Positions 17,285-26,730 are shown, numbered from the stretch's first letter. The stretch: DNA of 64,000 nt from Planococcus sp. APC 4015 (GCA_030407505.1 JASDDH010000006.1:1-64000), one strand, 5' to 3'. A program made the numbers and translations. The notes: generated by a model not told the origin, from the sequence alone.

Positions 17285-18946
17285 ATGCACACGACAATCT
17301 TCTCTCCCGCCTCGGCCGCCGTGCGGGAGCACGAGACACGACATCGGACGACGTCATGGTCGATGCCGCTCTGGGCGGCTGTATTGGCCGCCGCTGCCGC
17401 CGGGTTCCTCCTGGATGTGGCGTCTGCGCCGGTCGGATGGTGGCCGTTGACCTTCGTGAGTGTCACAGTCGCACTGCTGACCCTCATCGGCCGCAGTCTC
17501 GGCGGAGCGCTTCTCGTGGGCACTGTCTTCGGGGCTGCGTTCTACATGACTCACTTGGTCTGGGTGGGAGAGTTCCTCGGCCCGGTGCCCTGGCTTGCCC
17601 TTGCTGGGCTGGAAGCACTCTTGTTCGGTCTCGGCGCGGTGCCGATCGCTCTCGCCTACCGGTGGACCTCGGGTCACCAGGCCCATGGCGTCATCCAGCT
17701 GCTCGCCGTGCCGCTACTGGTCGGGGGTCTGTGGGTGGCCCGCGAGGTGGCTATGGGAGTGTGGCCATACTCCGGCTTCCCGTGGGCGCGAATCGGAATG
17801 ACACAGGTCGGCGGGCCGATCGTCGAGGTCGCGTCGTGGACGGGTGTGACCGGCTTGTCGTTCTTGGTCGTGACGGTGTGCGCCGCTGTGGTGCAGTGGC
17901 AGCGTGCGGGCGGTTTCCGCTTCCTCCGGGGCCTGCTCCCCGTTGGAGTCGTTGTGGTTCTCCTGGTCGTCACCCCGCAGTTCCCCACCACTGCGGCCGG
18001 GGAGTTCCGCGTCGGCTGGGTGCAGGGCAACGGACCGACCGGATACTTCGACGTCAAGGCGCCCGGCGACGTCCTCGCCGCGCAGAGCGTCGCGACGCGC
18101 CCCTTGTTCGGGCAACCGATGGATCTTCTGGCCTGGCCGGAGGGCGGCGTCGACGCTGACCCGCTCACTGACCCCGACGCCGCGGCCGCGCTGGACCGGA
18201 TTGTGCAGGCTGCGGGAGCGCCGTTGCTGATGAACGCCGCCACGACCCGCGGCGACGACGTCTTCAACACATCCCTGCTCTGGACCGCAGATCCGGCCGA
18301 CCGGCAGTGGCATGACAAGGTCAATCCCGTCCCGTTCGGGGAATACGTGCCCGACCGCTGGCTCTACGAACGGATCGTCCCGGACCTCGTCGGACTGATC
18401 CAACGCGAATACACCCCCGGCATCGAGCCGCCGCTCGTGCAGGTCGAAGACGTCGGTGTCGGGCTGGCGATCTGCTTCGATGTGATTTACGACAAGGTCA
18501 TCTGGGACGGCGCCCAGCAGGGTGCTCAGCTGTTCGTGTTTCAGACTAACAACGCCGATTTCCGTGGCACCGACGAGAACCTCCAGCAGCTTGCCTTCGC
18601 ACGTATGCGCGCCGTCGAAACGGGTCGCGCGGTCGTCAATATCTCTACAGTGGGCACCAGTCAGGTGATCGCCCCCGACGGCACCACCCTCGACAGCATC
18701 GGCGTCGATACGGCGGGCGCGGAGATCAGCACCGTCCCGCTGCGCACCGGGCTCACCCCCTCGGCCGTGCTCGGTCCCTGGCTCACCGGTTTCATCGTCC
18801 TCGCATCCGCTGCCGCTCTCGCAGTGGCCGGCTTCTTCCGGCGTGCCCGCACGCGCGCGGCCCACATCACCCACCCGACCCCATCACCTTACGCGCCACC
18901 CGTGGCGTCTCCAACGGACCCGAACGAAGGAGGTCATCATGACTGA
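17285..18946 (+). CDS. lnt: Apolipoprotein N-acyltransferase
   Basis: 553 residues. Six or so N-terminal helices (25-230) are followed by an extracytoplasmic nitrilase domain with the catalytic triad Glu286 (WPEGG), Lys345 (HDKVNPVPFGEYVP) and Cys397 (AICFDV). A C-terminal helix is at about 505-525. It adds the third acyl chain to lipoproteins. With LspA five genes upstream it completes an operon-encoded lipoprotein pathway lacking only Lgt. It starts 3 bases after the previous stop. Confidence 0.93.
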   Translation: MHTTIFSPASAAVREHETRHRTTSWSMPLWAAVLAAAAAGFLLDVASAPVGWWPLTFVSVTVALLTLIGRSLGGALLVGTVFGAAFYMTHLVWVGEFLGPVPWLALAGLEALLFGLGAVPIALAYRWTSGHQAHGVIQLLAVPLLVGGLWVAREVAMGVWPYSGFPWARIGMTQVGGPIVEVASWTGVTGLSFLVVTVCAAVVQWQRAGGFRFLRGLLPVGVVVVLLVVTPQFPTTAAGEFRVGWVQGNGPTGYFDVKAPGDVLAAQSVATRPLFGQPMDLLAWPEGGVDADPLTDPDAAAALDRIVQAAGAPLLMNAATTRGDDVFNTSLLWTADPADRQWHDKVNPVPFGEYVPDRWLYERIVPDLVGLIQREYTPGIEPPLVQVEDVGVGLAICFDVIYDKVIWDGAQQGAQLFVFQTNNADFRGTDENLQQLAFARMRAVETGRAVVNISTVGTSQVIAPDGTTLDSIGVDTAGAEISTVPLRTGLTPSAVLGPWLTGFIVLASAAALAVAGFFRRARTRAAHITHPTPSPYAPPVASPTDPNEGGHHD

Positions 18947-19817
18947 CCAGCCCACCTCGCCCGCCGGCGATCACCCCCAGACGATCCTCACAAGGCGCAG
19001 CCTGCGCCACGCCGCGTCCCTGCCGCAGACCGCGATCGTGACGCCACCACCCCGGCGCGCGCGCGTAGAGGCGCACTCTCGCCGCAGATCTCATGCGCTT
19101 CGACCGATCCGGTCCCTGGCGGTCCTCACGATGGTCACCGGCATGGTCGCCACAGTCGCGCTGCCTGCATACGCTGCCGGGCAGCCAGCAGAGGCGGAGA
19201 TCTCGACACTGCAGCAAGTTGCCTCGGACGACGCACAGTCCCTCGTCGTAGCCTCCGACTCAGCCGCAAGACAGCTCTCTCGGGAAAGCTACGCCGCAAC
19301 CACCCAGGCGGAGATCGATGAGAAGAAGGCGGCGGCATCCGCAGCGGCAGCCCGTGCTCGCGGCTCAGCCCGTGTCGCCTCGGCGCCGTTCGACTACAGC
19401 ATGGTGACCCCCGGCAGCGGAACCGTGCGCTGGCCGGTGGGTGGGCCCTTCACCGTGACCGACAGGTTCGGCGCTCGAGGCGGCGCGCACATGGGTACCG
19501 ACATGGTCGCCGCCGGCGGAACCCCCGTCTACGCCTCCGTCGATGGCGTGGTGCGGATCTCGCAAGACAGATACAGCGCCTACGGAGTCACCGTCGTGGT
19601 GGAATCCGTCCTGAACGGGCAGCAGGTCCGCACGGTGTATCCGCACATGCAGACCGGAAGCCGACAGGTCGTCGTCGGCCAGAGCGTCGCAGCCGGGCAA
19701 CTGGTCGGTCTCATCGGCAGCACCGGACGCTCGACCGCGAACCACCTCCACTTCGAGGTGTACCTCGACGGAATCGCCGTCGATTCGCTGGCCTGGCTAC
19801 AAGCGAACGCCGGCTGA
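18939..19817 (+). CDS. M23-family (LytM) peptidase
   Basis: 292 residues from ATG 18939, with AAGGAGG 5 bases before it. A basic cytoplasmic lead (1-58) precedes a hydrophobic signal segment (about 59-80, ending near AYA), then an Ala/Glu-rich coiled stretch (95-145) and a LytM domain (165-290). Zinc ligands are visible: HMGTD and HLHFEV, plus a further His (YPHM). It would cut peptidoglycan cross-links. It overlaps lnt by 8 bases and belongs to the operon. Wall opening for assembly of exported proteins is one possible role. Confidence 0.9.
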   Translation: MTDQPTSPAGDHPQTILTRRSLRHAASLPQTAIVTPPPRRARVEAHSRRRSHALRPIRSLAVLTMVTGMVATVALPAYAAGQPAEAEISTLQQVASDDAQSLVVASDSAARQLSRESYAATTQAEIDEKKAAASAAAARARGSARVASAPFDYSMVTPGSGTVRWPVGGPFTVTDRFGARGGAHMGTDMVAAGGTPVYASVDGVVRISQDRYSAYGVTVVVESVLNGQQVRTVYPHMQTGSRQVVVGQSVAAGQLVGLIGSTGRSTANHLHFEVYLDGIAVDSLAWLQANAG

Positions 19818-19897
19818 CCTATTCGTCCGACGTATCTGCCACCCCGCCCCGCTCTTTCCCAGCCCGTGACCGCAACGATGAACAGGACGACCCTGCC

Positions 19898-20914
19898 ATG
19901 ACCGGAACCGACGTGCTCTCCCTCGACAGCATCTCCTTGTTGCTGGTGTGGACAGCGATCGCCACCTACGCGCTGGCGTTCGTCGCCTTCACGCTCGACC
20001 TCGCCCAACGCTCCGTCCCTGCCGACATCGTGCAGCGGGAGCCGCTCCGGATCGGCGCGAACACAACTGAGAGCTCGAAGACTCAGCCCACTCAGGCTGG
20101 GCCGCTCGACAGTATTCACACACCGCCCGCGCATCGGCAACGGCTGCTCTGGGCGCGGATCGGGACATCGCTGACGATCCTGGCGTTCCTGTTCCACCTG
20201 GCTGGCACCCTCCTGCGCGGGATCTCCGCCGATCGGGTGCCGTGGGCGAACATGTACGAGTTCGCGCTGACCGGGACCCTCCTGATCGTCGCGGTGTACC
20301 TGACGGTTCTCCGTCGCCTCGACCTTCGCTTCCTCGGCGCATTCCTGATCGGCATGGTGGTGCTGCTCCTTGGCGGGGCGACGATCACGTTCTACGTCGA
20401 CGTCGTTCCGCTGATGGACCCGCTCAAGAGTGTGTGGCTGGTCATCCACGTCTTCGTCGCCTCGCTCGCCACCGCCCTGTTCGCAATCGCATGCGGCCTC
20501 TCCATCACGCAGCTCATGCAAGCACGCCGTGAACGCCGCGCCCGAGCATCCTCGGAAACCGCCCGCCCGTCCGGCACGGGGTTCCTGCGCACTCTGCCCC
20601 CTGCCGACGCGCTCGAATCACTCGCCTACCGGTTCGCGATCGTGGGATTCATCTTCTGGACATTCACCCTCATCGCCGGGTCGATCTGGGCGAACGACTC
20701 CTGGGGTCGCTACTGGGGTTTTGACACCAAGGAAGTGTGGACGTTCGTGATCTGGGTGCTTTACGCCGGCTACATCCACGCCCGGGCGACAAGGGGATGG
20801 CGTGGCAGCCGCTCCGCGTGGCTGTCCATCATCGGGTTCGTCGCGGTTCTGTTCAACTTCACGATCGTCAACATGTTCTTCAAAGGACTCCACGCATACT
20901 CCGGACTCAGCTGA
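19898..20914 (+). CDS. ccsB: Cytochrome c biogenesis protein CcsB (CcsA/ResC family)
   Basis: 338 residues, about eight transmembrane helices. The family's Trp-rich heme-handling region is present (WGRYWGFDTKEVW, about residues 270-282), with flanking His residues expected to ligate heme. Length is typical. It pairs with ResB for heme export and attachment. It follows the M23 gene after 80 bases, is the last gene of the run and converges on the P-type ATPase gene. Confidence 0.93.
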   Translation: MTGTDVLSLDSISLLLVWTAIATYALAFVAFTLDLAQRSVPADIVQREPLRIGANTTESSKTQPTQAGPLDSIHTPPAHRQRLLWARIGTSLTILAFLFHLAGTLLRGISADRVPWANMYEFALTGTLLIVAVYLTVLRRLDLRFLGAFLIGMVVLLLGGATITFYVDVVPLMDPLKSVWLVIHVFVASLATALFAIACGLSITQLMQARRERRARASSETARPSGTGFLRTLPPADALESLAYRFAIVGFIFWTFTLIAGSIWANDSWGRYWGFDTKEVWTFVIWVLYAGYIHARATRGWRGSRSAWLSIIGFVAVLFNFTIVNMFFKGLHAYSGLS

Positions 20915-20990
20915 ACCTGCATTCACGCGATCGGGTGCTGGACTCGGTCTCGTCGGCTTCGCCGTCGGCGGCGGAATTCGTCGTCGGCGC

Positions 20991-23084
20991 CTACACCCGA
21001 GTAAGCACCGGTTGCCCAGCGGATGCGGCGGCGAGCCGACGAAGTGCAGCGGGCCGGCGACCTGCCCGGATGCCGTTGAGGATGACGATCACTTCGGCGA
21101 CTTCGTGCACGAGCACGACGCCGGCCAGCCCGAGCACGCCGAAAAGGGCGAGCGGGAACAGCACAACGATGATCGCCAGCGCGAGCACGATGTTCGCCGT
21201 CATGATGCGCCGGGCGCGGCGGGCATGAGCAAGAGCGCCGGGAATGAGACGCAGGTCGTGTCCGGTGAAGGCGACGTCGGCCGATTCGATCGCCGCGGCG
21301 GACCCCTTCGCTCCCATCGCGATGCCGACCGTCGCAATCGCCAAGGCGGGCGCGTCGTTGATGCCGTCACCGACCATCGCCGTCGGGCGCGAGGCAGACA
21401 GCGCCTCGACGGCGAGGGCTTTGTCCGCCGGGAGCTGCTGCGCTCGGACATCGGTGATGCCGGCCGCCCGGGCGATCGCCCGTGCTGTGCTGTTGTTGTC
21501 ACCGGTGAGCATGATCGTCTCGATGCCCTGGGCGTGGAGCATCCGAACCGTCTCGGCCGATTCGGAACGCAGCTCGTCTCGAACGCCGATCAGTCCGGCG
21601 ACCCGTCCGTCTGCTTCGACGACGACGACCGTCATACCCATCGCCGCCATCGACTCGGCCGCGGGACGATGCTGACCGGCATTCAACCAGCGGTCGTTTC
21701 CGACGCGGATGACCCGTCCGTCGACGAGCCCGGTGATCCCATCACCCGCCGCCTCGACGACCCCCGTGGCTGTGGTCGAGGCGGGTGCAGCTGCGATGAT
21801 GGCTGCCGCGAGCGGGTGCGTGCTGGAAGACTCGACGGCCGCCGCCCAGGCGAGCAGGTCGTCAGAGCTGACACCCGACGCCGGGCGCACGTCGACGACG
21901 GTGGGTTCGTTGCGGGTGAGCGTGCCCGTTTTATCCAGAGCGACGGTGCGGATCGTGCCGAGTTGTTCGAAGGCCTCGCCGGACTTGATCACGACGCCGA
22001 ATTTCGATGCGGCGCCGATAGCGCTGATCACCGTGACGGGTACGGCGATCGCCAACGCGCAGGGAGACGCGGCCACGAGGACGACCAGGGCCCGTTCGAT
22101 CCACAGCCCCGGGTCGCCGACGACGAACCCGAACAGCGCGACGAGAGCCGCCGCGATCAGCACGACCGGCACGAGGGGCCGGGCGATCCGATCCGCGAGC
22201 CGGGCACGCTCGCCCTTGCGTGCGTGAGCCTGCTCGACGAGCGTGACGATCTGAGTGAGCGAGTTGTCCCGGCCGTCGGCGGTCGCCTCGATCCTGAGAG
22301 TCGCGGATCCGTTCACGGAACCGGCTGCGACCTCATCACCCGGCCCCACGTCGACCGGAATCGACTCGCCGGTGATCGCGGAGGTATCCAGATCCGATCG
22401 CCCGTCGACGACGACGCCGTCCGTGGCGACACGTTCGCCCGCCCCGACGATCAGGATGTCGAGCTCGCGTACCTCAGCGGCGGGAATGATCTGGTCGCCG
22501 CTGAGACGAGAGACGCGTACGGTGTCCGGGATCAGGGAAAGCAGCGCCCGCAGCCCTTCCTTCGCGCGGTCCATCGCCCGATCCTCGAGCGCCTCGGCCA
22601 GCGAGAACAGGAACGCGAGGGTTGCGGCTTCGCCGACATGGCCGAGCAGCACCGCCCCGATCGCCGCGATCGTCATGAGCAGCCCGACGCCGAGCCGTCC
22701 GCGAATCAGGCGGCGGAGCGCGCCGGGAACGAATGTGTAGGCGCCGGCGACCAGGGCGACGGACTGCAGCACCAGCGCAGGCAGGGGCAACTCCGTCCAC
22801 TCGAACGTGTACCCGGCCAACAGGAACAGCCCCGACAGCACAGAGGGCAGCAGCGCGACGTCTCGCCACCAGGGCGGGCGAACCTCGGGCGCCGCTTCGT
22901 GGTCGGCTCCATCGGTCACGTCAGGGCCGCAGCAGGCGTCCCCGGTGTCGGATGCCACGCGCGTGGCCGGCGAGCCGGTCGGAGCGCAACACACGTCGCC
23001 GGCGGCGACCGGTCGGGACAGCTCGACGCGGCGTGCGATGGAGGGTGTACGTGGCTCGTCGGGTCCACAGCACTCCTCGCTCAT
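20991..23084 (-). CDS. P1B-type heavy-metal ATPase with CC-repeat N-terminus (CtpG/CadA-like)
   Basis: 697 residues from ATG 23084, which overlaps the cmtR stop as ATGA. The protein has all P-type ATPase motifs: TGES (239-242 region), phosphorylation Asp384 (DKTGTLT) and GDGINDAPA. The TM4 ion motif is Ser340-Pro-Cys342 (AASPCAL), not the CPC of classical CadA/CopA, pointing to the P1B-4 or CtpG-like group. The last helix has HEVAEVIVI. The N-terminus lacks an HMA domain but has three Cys-Cys pairs (5-6, 32-33, 51-52), each followed by Gly/Ala-Pro, a likely metal-binding tail. With a CmtR-type regulator, Cd2+/Pb2+ efflux is the best guess. Confidence 0.9.
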   Translation of the reverse strand: MSEECCGPDEPRTPSIARRVELSRPVAAGDVCCAPTGSPATRVASDTGDACCGPDVTDGADHEAAPEVRPPWWRDVALLPSVLSGLFLLAGYTFEWTELPLPALVLQSVALVAGAYTFVPGALRRLIRGRLGVGLLMTIAAIGAVLLGHVGEAATLAFLFSLAEALEDRAMDRAKEGLRALLSLIPDTVRVSRLSGDQIIPAAEVRELDILIVGAGERVATDGVVVDGRSDLDTSAITGESIPVDVGPGDEVAAGSVNGSATLRIEATADGRDNSLTQIVTLVEQAHARKGERARLADRIARPLVPVVLIAAALVALFGFVVGDPGLWIERALVVLVAASPCALAIAVPVTVISAIGAASKFGVVIKSGEAFEQLGTIRTVALDKTGTLTRNEPTVVDVRPASGVSSDDLLAWAAAVESSSTHPLAAAIIAAAPASTTATGVVEAAGDGITGLVDGRVIRVGNDRWLNAGQHRPAAESMAAMGMTVVVVEADGRVAGLIGVRDELRSESAETVRMLHAQGIETIMLTGDNNSTARAIARAAGITDVRAQQLPADKALAVEALSASRPTAMVGDGINDAPALAIATVGIAMGAKGSAAAIESADVAFTGHDLRLIPGALAHARRARRIMTANIVLALAIIVVLFPLALFGVLGLAGVVLVHEVAEVIVILNGIRAGRRPAALRRLAAASAGQPVLTRV

Positions 23085-23416
23085 GCGCAGCACTCACATG
23101 TCTGGTCCACGCACGGCGCGCCCTCGTCAACGGCGATGACGGCTTCGAGCAAGTACCGAAGTCCTTGCGTCAGGTGGGGGTCGGCGATCTCATACCGGGT
23201 GCGCCGTCCCTCGGCGGTCGCGACGACCAGTCCGCACCCCCGAAGACACGTCAGGTGATTCGACACATTCGTCCGCGTCAGGTCCAGATCGCGGGCGAGC
23301 TCCGCCGGATAGCCGGGACCATCCAGCAGGGTCAGCAAGATCCGAGACCGGGTCGGATCGGCCATGGCCCGACCCAGCCGGTTCATTACGTCGACGCGAG
23401 AAGCAATAGTCAGCAC
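23081..23416 (-). CDS. cmtR: CmtR-type ArsR-family Cd/Pb sensor
   Basis: 111-residue winged-helix repressor. Sensor cysteines match the numbering known for Mycobacterium tuberculosis CmtR: Cys57 and Cys61 in the recognition-helix region (TCLRGCG) and Cys102 in the C-terminal tail, here followed by an extra CECC. The recognition helix reads TRTNVSNHLTCL. It should derepress its own gene and the ATPase on Cd2+ or Pb2+. The start GTG 23416 lies in the centre of a 22-bp palindrome, implying a leaderless, autoregulated transcript. Confidence 0.92.
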   Translation of the reverse strand: MLTIASRVDVMNRLGRAMADPTRSRILLTLLDGPGYPAELARDLDLTRTNVSNHLTCLRGCGLVVATAEGRRTRYEIADPHLTQGLRYLLEAVIAVDEGAPCVDQTCECCA

Positions 23417-23427
23417 GTGCTGACTAT
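23406..23427. promoter_or_regulatory. 22-bp palindromic operator over the cmtR start
   Basis: The half-site ATAGTCAGCAC (23406-23416) is followed by its exact reverse complement (23417-23427). Reading on the minus strand, TATAGT serves as a -10 with transcription starting at or next to the GTG start. The size and inverted symmetry fit an ArsR/CmtR dimer site. Confidence 0.75.
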
Positions 23428-23639
23428 ACAGTCATCGGTGACTCGATTGAGATCGGATTGATGGCGAGTTCAAGTGCATGCGCCAACGACGGCACCGTCA
23501 GCCCCACGAGAATCCCAGCTGCGATCGCCGCGAGATTCAACGCGACCTGGTGGCGATCCCACCACGCCACGATCTCCCCCATGTGTCACCCACCATGGGC
23601 GGCGCAGACACACGCGAAATCCGTCGACGCCGCCGGACG

Positions 23640-24190
23640 GCGATGCCTACTTTTGGACGGGACGCGCGTCGGGGCCGTGAGCTGTCCGACCGGACCCCCC
23701 GCAGGTGCTGCATCCGGACGGCGCTAAGCCGAAGGCGTTCGATGAACTCGAGCGAGACGGTCGTTTTGGAAAACCCTCGACGGCCACCTTCTCGGTCGAT
23801 GGTCGGCGGATCTGCGTCATCCACATCCGCCGAAGTGCAGCGCTATAGGGAATCGTCGAAACTCCGGTAGAAGGGCGTATCGCGACCGCAAACGCACCTC
23901 GTCGGGAGGAACGCCTTCACCGTTGCCAGTGAAGCGTCAACGACGCACGGCCTAACGCGTGACGGACTCCGTGATGTCACGACGAACGCATGCTGAGGCT
24001 CTTCAGACCAGCCGAAGAAGGTCGCGTCGCAGTACGTGCGCGCGCCGGGTTGCGCGCGCGGCTCGCCAGAGCACGACCCCGAGCCTCGGGTGGGACCGCC
24101 ATCTCAACGGACAAAGTCTGGTGCGACGGCACGTGTCCCGTCCGCGGGTGTTGGCCCCGTCTGTTTCGTGAGCGTTCCGGCAGTGTCAGA
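23640..24190 (+). pseudogene. Frameshifted relic of the element's replication-like gene
   Basis: A degenerate homologue of the gene at 6244-6942, in the same orientation. Matching blocks in order: LHPDG...AF.ELE near 23706-23755, YRESS near 23845, RAYRDRKR near 23873-23900, and CARRVARAARQSTTPSLGWD near 24035-24100, ending with PVC...PAVSE near 24150-24190. These blocks lie in different frames with stops between them, so it is non-functional. The N-terminal part (before 23690) is only weakly alignable. It fills the 840-base gap between cmtR and copB and marks a fusion joint in the element. Confidence 0.75.
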
Positions 24191-24266
24191 ACCCGGACTG
24201 ATCACGCATCACTGCCAGGAGTTGGATCTTCGCAGCTTCATCCCTGAGACACATCGCGAACGAGCG

Positions 24267-26363
24267 TCAGCGGTCGAGCACCGCCTGGGTACTGGCGACT
24301 GGCGTGAGGTCGAGGCGGCGCAGGAGTTGGGCGTTGAGGGCGACGACGATGGTGGACAGTGACATCAGGATCGCGCCGATGGACATGGGGAGGATGAATC
24401 CGATGGGGGCGAGGACGCCCGCGGCGAGGGGGACGGAGATGAGGTTGTATCCGGCTGCCCACCACAGGTTCTGCTTCATCTTCCGGTAACTCGCACGGGA
24501 CAGCTCTATGACGGAGAGTACAGACCGTGGGTCGTCGCTGGCGAGAATGACGCCGGCGGAGGCGATGGCGACATCCGTGCCGGCTCCGATGGCGATTCCG
24601 ACATCTGCTTGAGCCAGTGCCGGGGCGTCGTTTACGCCGTCGCCGACCATGGCCACCTTCTTGCCTTCGGCTTGCAGCTGCGCGATCTTCGCGGACTTGT
24701 CCTCCGGACGGACTCCGGCAAACACTCGGTCGATGCCGAGTTCATCGCTGACCGCGTGCGCGACGGCTTCGGCGTCGCCGGTGATCATGACGACCTCGAT
24801 GCCCAGCTTGTGGAGCGCGTGGACGGCTTCGCGCGATTCGGGGCGGATCTCATCGGCAAGTTTGAGGCCGCCGATGACAGTGCCGTTCTGGACGACGTGG
24901 AGGATGATGGCTCCTTCGCTGCGCCACGCATCGGCGTCGGTGACTTCGCCTGCTCCGACTTCTTCGAGTAGCCGGGGACCGCCGACGCGGATCTCTTGGC
25001 CGTCGACGGTCGCGGTGACACCGACGGCGGGCGAGGAGGTGAATCCGCTGGCTTTGGCGACACGGAGGTTTCGGTCGTGCGCGGCGCGGACGATGGCTTT
25101 GGCGAGCGGGTGCTCACTGTCTGCTTCTGCGGCGGCGGCGACCGCGAGGACACTGTCGGCGTCGTGGTCGCCGGTGACGGCGATCCCTGTGACGACCGGC
25201 TCACCCTTGGTGAGGGTGCCGGTCTTGTCGAACAGGACCGCGTTGATGGTGCGCATGCTCTCCAACGCGAGGCGGTCCTTGATGAGTACCCCGCCGCGGG
25301 CAGCCCGCTCGGTGGCGATGGAGACCACGAGCGGGATCGCGAGTCCGAGGGCATGAGGGCAGGCGATGACGAGGACGGTGATGGTGCGGATGACCGCGGC
25401 GTCGGGGTTGCCGACGAGAGTCCAGACGATGGCGGTGATGACGGCGGCGCCGAGCGCGAACCAGAACAACCATGCCGCGGCGCGGTCGGCGATGCGCTGC
25501 GCGCGGGACGTGGAGTTCTGCGCTTCGGTGACGAGGCGCTGGATGCCGGCGAGGGTGGTGTCGTCGCCGGTCGCAGTCACTTCGACGCGGAGCCCGGAAT
25601 CGGTGGCGACAGTGCCGGCGGTGACGGTGTCTCCGGTGCCGCGGGCGACGGGGCGGGATTCACCGGTGACCATCGACTCGTCCATGTCGGCGCTACCATC
25701 GACGATTCTCCCGTCTGCGGGAACGCTGCCGCCCGGGCGGATTACGACGACGTCGCCGACGTTCAGGTCCGCGGGTGCGACCTTCACGATCTGGTCGCCC
25801 TCGACTCGTTCAGCCTCGTCAGGAAGGAGTGCGGCGAGGGAGTCCAGTGCGGAAGTTGTCTGGGCGAGGGATCGCATTTCGATCCAGTGCCCGAGCAGCA
25901 TGATGACGATGAGGAGTGCGAGCTCCCACCAGAACTCGAGTTCGTGGTGCAGTAGCCCGAGGCTGGCACCCCAGGATGCGAAGAATGCGACGGTGATGGC
26001 CAGGCCGATGAGCAGCATCATCCCGGGCTTACGGGCGCGTAGTTCGCTGACCGCGCCGGTGAGGAACGGCCACCCGCCCCACACATACATCACGGTCCCC
26101 AGGATCGGAGATATGAGGGCTGCGCCCGGAAAGTCGGGGATCGTGTAGCCGAGGAGTATCGCGAACATGCTCGAGAACACGATGACCGGGACAGCAATGA
26201 CCAGGTTGATCCAGAACAGTCGTCGGAACTGCGCGACGTGGTCCGCACCGTGCCCGGCGTGACCTCCGTGGCCCGCGTGGTCCTTCGGCGAGGAGTGATC
26301 TTCGTGGTCACCGTGGGTGACCGGTGCTGGGTGCTGCTGGTGGTGTGCGTGCGGATCGGACAT
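24267..26363 (-). CDS. copB: Copper-translocating P1B-3 ATPase CopB
   Basis: 698 residues from ATG 26363, which has GAGGAG 7 bases upstream; the frame extends further up without a better start. A His-rich N-terminal tail (residues 5-42, HxxH and GHGGH repeats) replaces HMA domains. The TM4 motif is Cys335-Pro-His337 (IACPHAL), the mark of CopB-type Cu pumps. TGES, Asp379 (DKTGTLT) and GDGVNDAPA are intact. It exports copper from the cytoplasm. The CopZ-like chaperone gene lies 85 bases upstream on the same strand, behind CsoR-like boxes. Confidence 0.94.
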   Translation of the reverse strand: MSDPHAHHQQHPAPVTHGDHEDHSSPKDHAGHGGHAGHGADHVAQFRRLFWINLVIAVPVIVFSSMFAILLGYTIPDFPGAALISPILGTVMYVWGGWPFLTGAVSELRARKPGMMLLIGLAITVAFFASWGASLGLLHHELEFWWELALLIVIMLLGHWIEMRSLAQTTSALDSLAALLPDEAERVEGDQIVKVAPADLNVGDVVVIRPGGSVPADGRIVDGSADMDESMVTGESRPVARGTGDTVTAGTVATDSGLRVEVTATGDDTTLAGIQRLVTEAQNSTSRAQRIADRAAAWLFWFALGAAVITAIVWTLVGNPDAAVIRTITVLVIACPHALGLAIPLVVSIATERAARGGVLIKDRLALESMRTINAVLFDKTGTLTKGEPVVTGIAVTGDHDADSVLAVAAAAEADSEHPLAKAIVRAAHDRNLRVAKASGFTSSPAVGVTATVDGQEIRVGGPRLLEEVGAGEVTDADAWRSEGAIILHVVQNGTVIGGLKLADEIRPESREAVHALHKLGIEVVMITGDAEAVAHAVSDELGIDRVFAGVRPEDKSAKIAQLQAEGKKVAMVGDGVNDAPALAQADVGIAIGAGTDVAIASAGVILASDDPRSVLSVIELSRASYRKMKQNLWWAAGYNLISVPLAAGVLAPIGFILPMSIGAILMSLSTIVVALNAQLLRRLDLTPVASTQAVLDR

Positions 26364-26448
26364 GAAGGTCTCCTCGATACCGTGGCGAATATGGGGATAT
26401 GGTCGCCGGCGCCGCCCGGCGTTGAGTCGGCCGGGCGGGCGGCGATGG

Positions 26449-26658
26449 TCAGGCCGGAGTGGCGGTGTAGCCGGCTTCACTGACTGCGGCGAGCACTGCG
26501 TCGGGGTCTACGGGGTCGGTTGAGGAAACGGTGAGTGCGCCCGTGCGGGCACTCACGTTTACGTTCTCCACGCCGGGGAGCTTGGACACTTCGTCGCGCA
26601 CCGATGTTTCGCAATGTCCGCACGTCATCCCTGTCACCTGAAACTCTGTCGTGGTCAT
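26449..26658 (-). CDS. copZ: CopZ-like copper chaperone (HMA domain)
   Basis: 69 residues from ATG 26658. This is a single heavy-metal-associated domain with metal site Cys13-Gly-His-Cys16 (GMTCGHC) and the usual beta-alpha-beta-beta-alpha-beta length. It delivers Cu(I) to the CopB pump downstream. A CsoR-like box lies 23 bases before the start and a second is 58 bases before, so copper-induced expression is likely. Confidence 0.92.
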   Translation of the reverse strand: MTTTEFQVTGMTCGHCETSVRDEVSKLPGVENVNVSARTGALTVSSTDPVDPDAVLAAVSEAGYTATPA

Positions 26659-26680
26659 GGTCGTCTCTTTCTGAACCGGA

Positions 26681-26730
26681 TACCCCCAGGGGGTACTACT
26701 CAAGATCAACGGTAGTACCCCCTACGGGTA
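26681..26730. promoter_or_regulatory. Two CsoR-like copper boxes
   Basis: TACCCCCAGGGGGTA (26681-26695) is a perfect inverted repeat, and TACCCCCTACGGGTA (26716-26730) is a near copy. They lie between copZ and the F510-type lipoprotein gene. The sequence matches the TACCC...GGGTA form of actinobacterial CsoR operators. No csoR gene lies in the window. Confidence 0.75.

Noticed and set aside
20802-23258. An 818-codon plus-strand frame
   Set aside because: Antisense to ccsB end, the P-type ATPase and cmtR; Arg/Asp-rich shadow typical of high GC.
24036-24362. Possible intact small gene in the relic
   Set aside because: It matches only the C-terminal end of the replication-like gene in a shifted frame and then runs into DNA antisense to copB.
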